Shown here: positions 6,798 through 8,466 of the stretch, one piece after another
How positions within the stretch are numbered: the stretch's first letter is position 1
Layout: every line of letters begins with the position of its first letter
Assembly: GCA_021808985.1 (NCBI GenBank)
Contig: JAKBAQ010000117.1
Location: 1-8,466, forward strand
Length of the DNA: 8,466 bases
From: Pseudomonadota bacterium
GTDB taxonomy: Bacteria; Pseudomonadota; Alphaproteobacteria; Acetobacterales; Acetobacteraceae
Direction of reading: 5' to 3'
Position numbers and translations under genes: made by a program
Notes under the pieces: generated by a model
The model's database searches: none
What the model was told of the DNA's origin: nothing
What the model saw: the letters and a program-made list of their open reading frames with translations, nothing else

Positions 6798-6800
6798 GCC

Positions 6801-8466
6801 CTATTCTTCCGTGTTCAATGCCTGCCGTAAAGAAGATTTTGCCCTTGCGAGCCGCTCCGCCGCCGCCGCCGCCGGCAGAGCGCGCAGCAGCATCACCACG
6901 GCTGTTTTCACATGGTCATCGCATTGCGCGAGCGCAAGCCGCGCGGCGGCTTCATCGGCGCCGGTGATATCCATGGTCATGCGCAGGGCGCGGCGGCGCA
7001 GCTTTTCGTTGGTGGCGCGCATATCCACCATATAGGGGCCGAACACCTTGCCCTGGCGCAGCATCACCGTGGAGGAGAGGATGTTGAGGGCGATTTTCTG
7101 CGTGGTGCCGGCGGAGAGCCGGGTGGAACCGGCGATGATCTCCGGGCCGGAGGCGATGCGCACGGCAATTTCCGCCGCCTCGGCCAGGGGAGAGGCGGGA
7201 TTGTTCACAATCGCCCCGGTGAGCGCGCCAAGCCCGCGCGCATGGCGCACCGCCGCCAGGGTGAAGGGCGTGGCCCCGGAGGCGGCGATGCCGACCAGCG
7301 CGTCAGCGGCGGTGAAGCCATGCGCGCCCAGCGCGGCGGCGGCGGCCTGCGTGTCGTCCTCAGCCCCTTCCGCCGCCTGAATGAATGCCTGCTCACCCCC
7401 CGCCAGCAGCGGCACGATAACCCCCGGCGGCACGCCGAAGGTCGGCCCGCATTCCACCGCGTCCAGCAGGCCAAGGCGCCCGGAGGTGCCAGCCCCGGCA
7501 TAAAACAACCGCCCGCCCGCCCGCAGCCTTGCCGCCACGCCATCGGCCAGCGCGGCCAGGGCGGGGGCCACCGCGTTCAGCGCCGCTTGCGCCGCCGCCT
7601 CCTGCGCCAGAAAAGCCCGCACGATATCCAGCGTCGGCCGCTCGTCGAAATCCGCCAGTTCCGCCCGCGCCGTCTCGGTACCGCGCGGCGTGGTTGGCAT
7701 GGCGGGCTCGCCCCCGGCGGCCCACACCCGCTGCACGGAAAAATCATCGCCCCACCAAATGATGTCCGCCCGCTGGCCGGGTGCCAGCCGCCCACGGTCC
7801 TGCAGCCCCATCGCCTCGGCGGGGCGAGAGGTGGCGGCGGCCAGCGCGGTCTCGGGCGGCACGCCGCAGGCGATCAGCCGCCGCACGCCCTCATCGAGCG
7901 TAATTCCCGCGCCGGCGATGGTGCCATCCGCCCGCAGCCCCACCCCCTGCGGGCCGAGCCGGGCCGGCGCGCCGCCAAACTCCCGCACCGCCCCCGGCTC
8001 CAGCCCGGCCAGGAGGATCGAGTCGCTCACCGCCACGGCGCGCGGGCAGGCGGCGAAGGCCAGCTGCAGCAGCATCGGGTCCACATGCACGCCATCGGCG
8101 ATCAGGCAGGGGAACAGCCGCGCGTCGCTCAGCGCCACCGCCGGCGCGCCCGGCGCGCGATGGTGCAGCGGCGATTGCGCGTTGAACACATGCGTGACCA
8201 TGCGCGCGCCCGCATCCGCCCCGGCACTCATCTGCGCCGCCGTGGCGTCGGTATGCCCCAGCGAGACCACAACCCCCGCCGCCGCCAGACGGCTGATCGC
8301 CGCCAGCGCGCCCGGCAGTTCCGGCGCCAGGGTGATCAGCCGCAGCGCCTCGCGCATCAGCGGCGCGGCCAGCAGCTCATCCAGCGCCGCCTGGTCCGGC
8401 AGGCGCAAATGTTCCGCCGGATGCGCCCCGCGCCGCGCCGGGGCCAGAAACGGCCCCTCCAGATGC
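6801..8466 (-). CDS. nagA-murQ: NagA-MurQ fusion: GlcNAc-6-phosphate deacetylase (partial) joined to MurNAc-6-phosphate etherase
   Basis: One uninterrupted frame, entering from the right edge, encodes two cytosolic amino-sugar recycling enzymes. The first visible 255 residues are NagA. HLEGPF at 8465-8448 carries a metal-binding Glu (8459-8457). GHTDAT (His 8255-8253), THVFNAQ (His 8192-8190), IADGVHVD (His 8087-8085) and VSDS with the catalytic Asp (8024-8022) complete the amidohydrolase site. About 127 N-terminal residues lie outside the window. NagA ends at RADIIWWGDDFSVQRVWAAG, and after about five residues MurQ begins at the Met at 7700-7698. Its 299 residues are full length: SIS-fold motif GAGTSGRLG, E83 in AVECGPTFG (7454-7452), E114 in AEGAEDD (7361-7359), SRLSAGTTQK-like GSTRLSAGTTQK, and DMRATNEKLRRRA. 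MurQ makes GlcNAc-6-P and D-lactate from MurNAc-6-P; NagA then deacetylates GlcNAc-6-P. The internal ATG at 7700 could also start free MurQ. Two membrane-protein genes follow downstream. Confidence 0.95.
   Translation of the reverse strand, partial: HLEGPFLAPARRGAHPAEHLRLPDQAALDELLAAPLMREALRLITLAPELPGALAAISRLAAAGVVVSLGHTDATAAQMSAGADAGARMVTHVFNAQSPLHHRAPGAPAVALSDARLFPCLIADGVHVDPMLLQLAFAACPRAVAVSDSILLAGLEPGAVREFGGAPARLGPQGVGLRADGTIAGAGITLDEGVRRLIACGVPPETALAAATSRPAEAMGLQDRGRLAPGQRADIIWWGDDFSVQRVWAAGGEPAMPTTPRGTETARAELADFDERPTLDIVRAFLAQEAAAQAALNAVAPALAALADGVAARLRAGGRLFYAGAGTSGRLGLLDAVECGPTFGVPPGVIVPLLAGGEQAFIQAAEGAEDDTQAAAAALGAHGFTAADALVGIAASGATPFTLAAVRHARGLGALTGAIVNNPASPLAEAAEIAVRIASGPEIIAGSTRLSAGTTQKIALNILSSTVMLRQGKVFGPYMVDMRATNEKLRRRALRMTMDITGADEAAARLALAQCDDHVKTAVVMLLRALPAAAAAERLARAKSSLRQALNTEE

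Noticed and set aside
1..8466. CRISPR array, insertion sequence, prophage or integration site
   Set aside because: No spaced direct repeats, transposase or integrase motifs, or terminal inverted repeats were seen on either strand.

Overview
The window reads as chromosomal DNA from a GC-rich alphaproteobacterium, most likely of the Acetobacteraceae/Rhodospirillales type. The evidence is the alphaproteobacterial style of RNase E (its S1 domain interrupted by a long Ala/Glu-rich insertion), a complete malate synthase G, and many long spurious antisense frames that are typical of high GC. The taxonomic placement is an inference from protein style, not from a marker search.

Layout. (1) Positions 1-762, minus strand: the N-terminal 254 codons of RNase E (rne), running off the left edge. 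(2) 763-1164: a 402-base gene-free region serving as the rne leader on one strand and the leader of the next gene on the other, with possible stem-loops. (3) 1165-2547, plus: a GT92/DUF23-like glycosyltransferase fused to a C-terminal F5/8 type C (discoidin-like) domain. (4) 2499-3437, minus: a 312-residue protein of unknown function, possibly glycosyltransferase-like, overlapping the previous gene tail to tail by 49 bases. (5) 3565-5727, plus: malate synthase G (glcB), transcribed divergently from gene 4, with all expected catalytic residues. (6) 5728-5768: a strong stem-loop between convergent genes, probably a shared terminator. (7) 5793-6197 and 6261-6779, minus: two small unrecognised membrane proteins. 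(8) 6801 to the right edge, minus: one continuous frame joining the C-terminal two thirds of NagA (GlcNAc-6-phosphate deacetylase) to a full-length MurQ (MurNAc-6-phosphate etherase).

How the genes work together. The right part looks like one minus-strand operon: nagA-murQ, then the two membrane proteins. The fused enzyme would carry out two successive steps of peptidoglycan amino-sugar recycling: MurQ turns MurNAc-6-P into GlcNAc-6-P plus D-lactate, and NagA turns GlcNAc-6-P into GlcN-6-P plus acetate. The NagA-MurQ fusion and its membrane-protein neighbours are the most interesting part of the window. GlcB (glyoxylate + acetyl-CoA to malate), RNase E and the two surface-sugar-type proteins appear to be independent units. 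I saw no tRNA, rRNA, CRISPR array, insertion sequence or phage gene.
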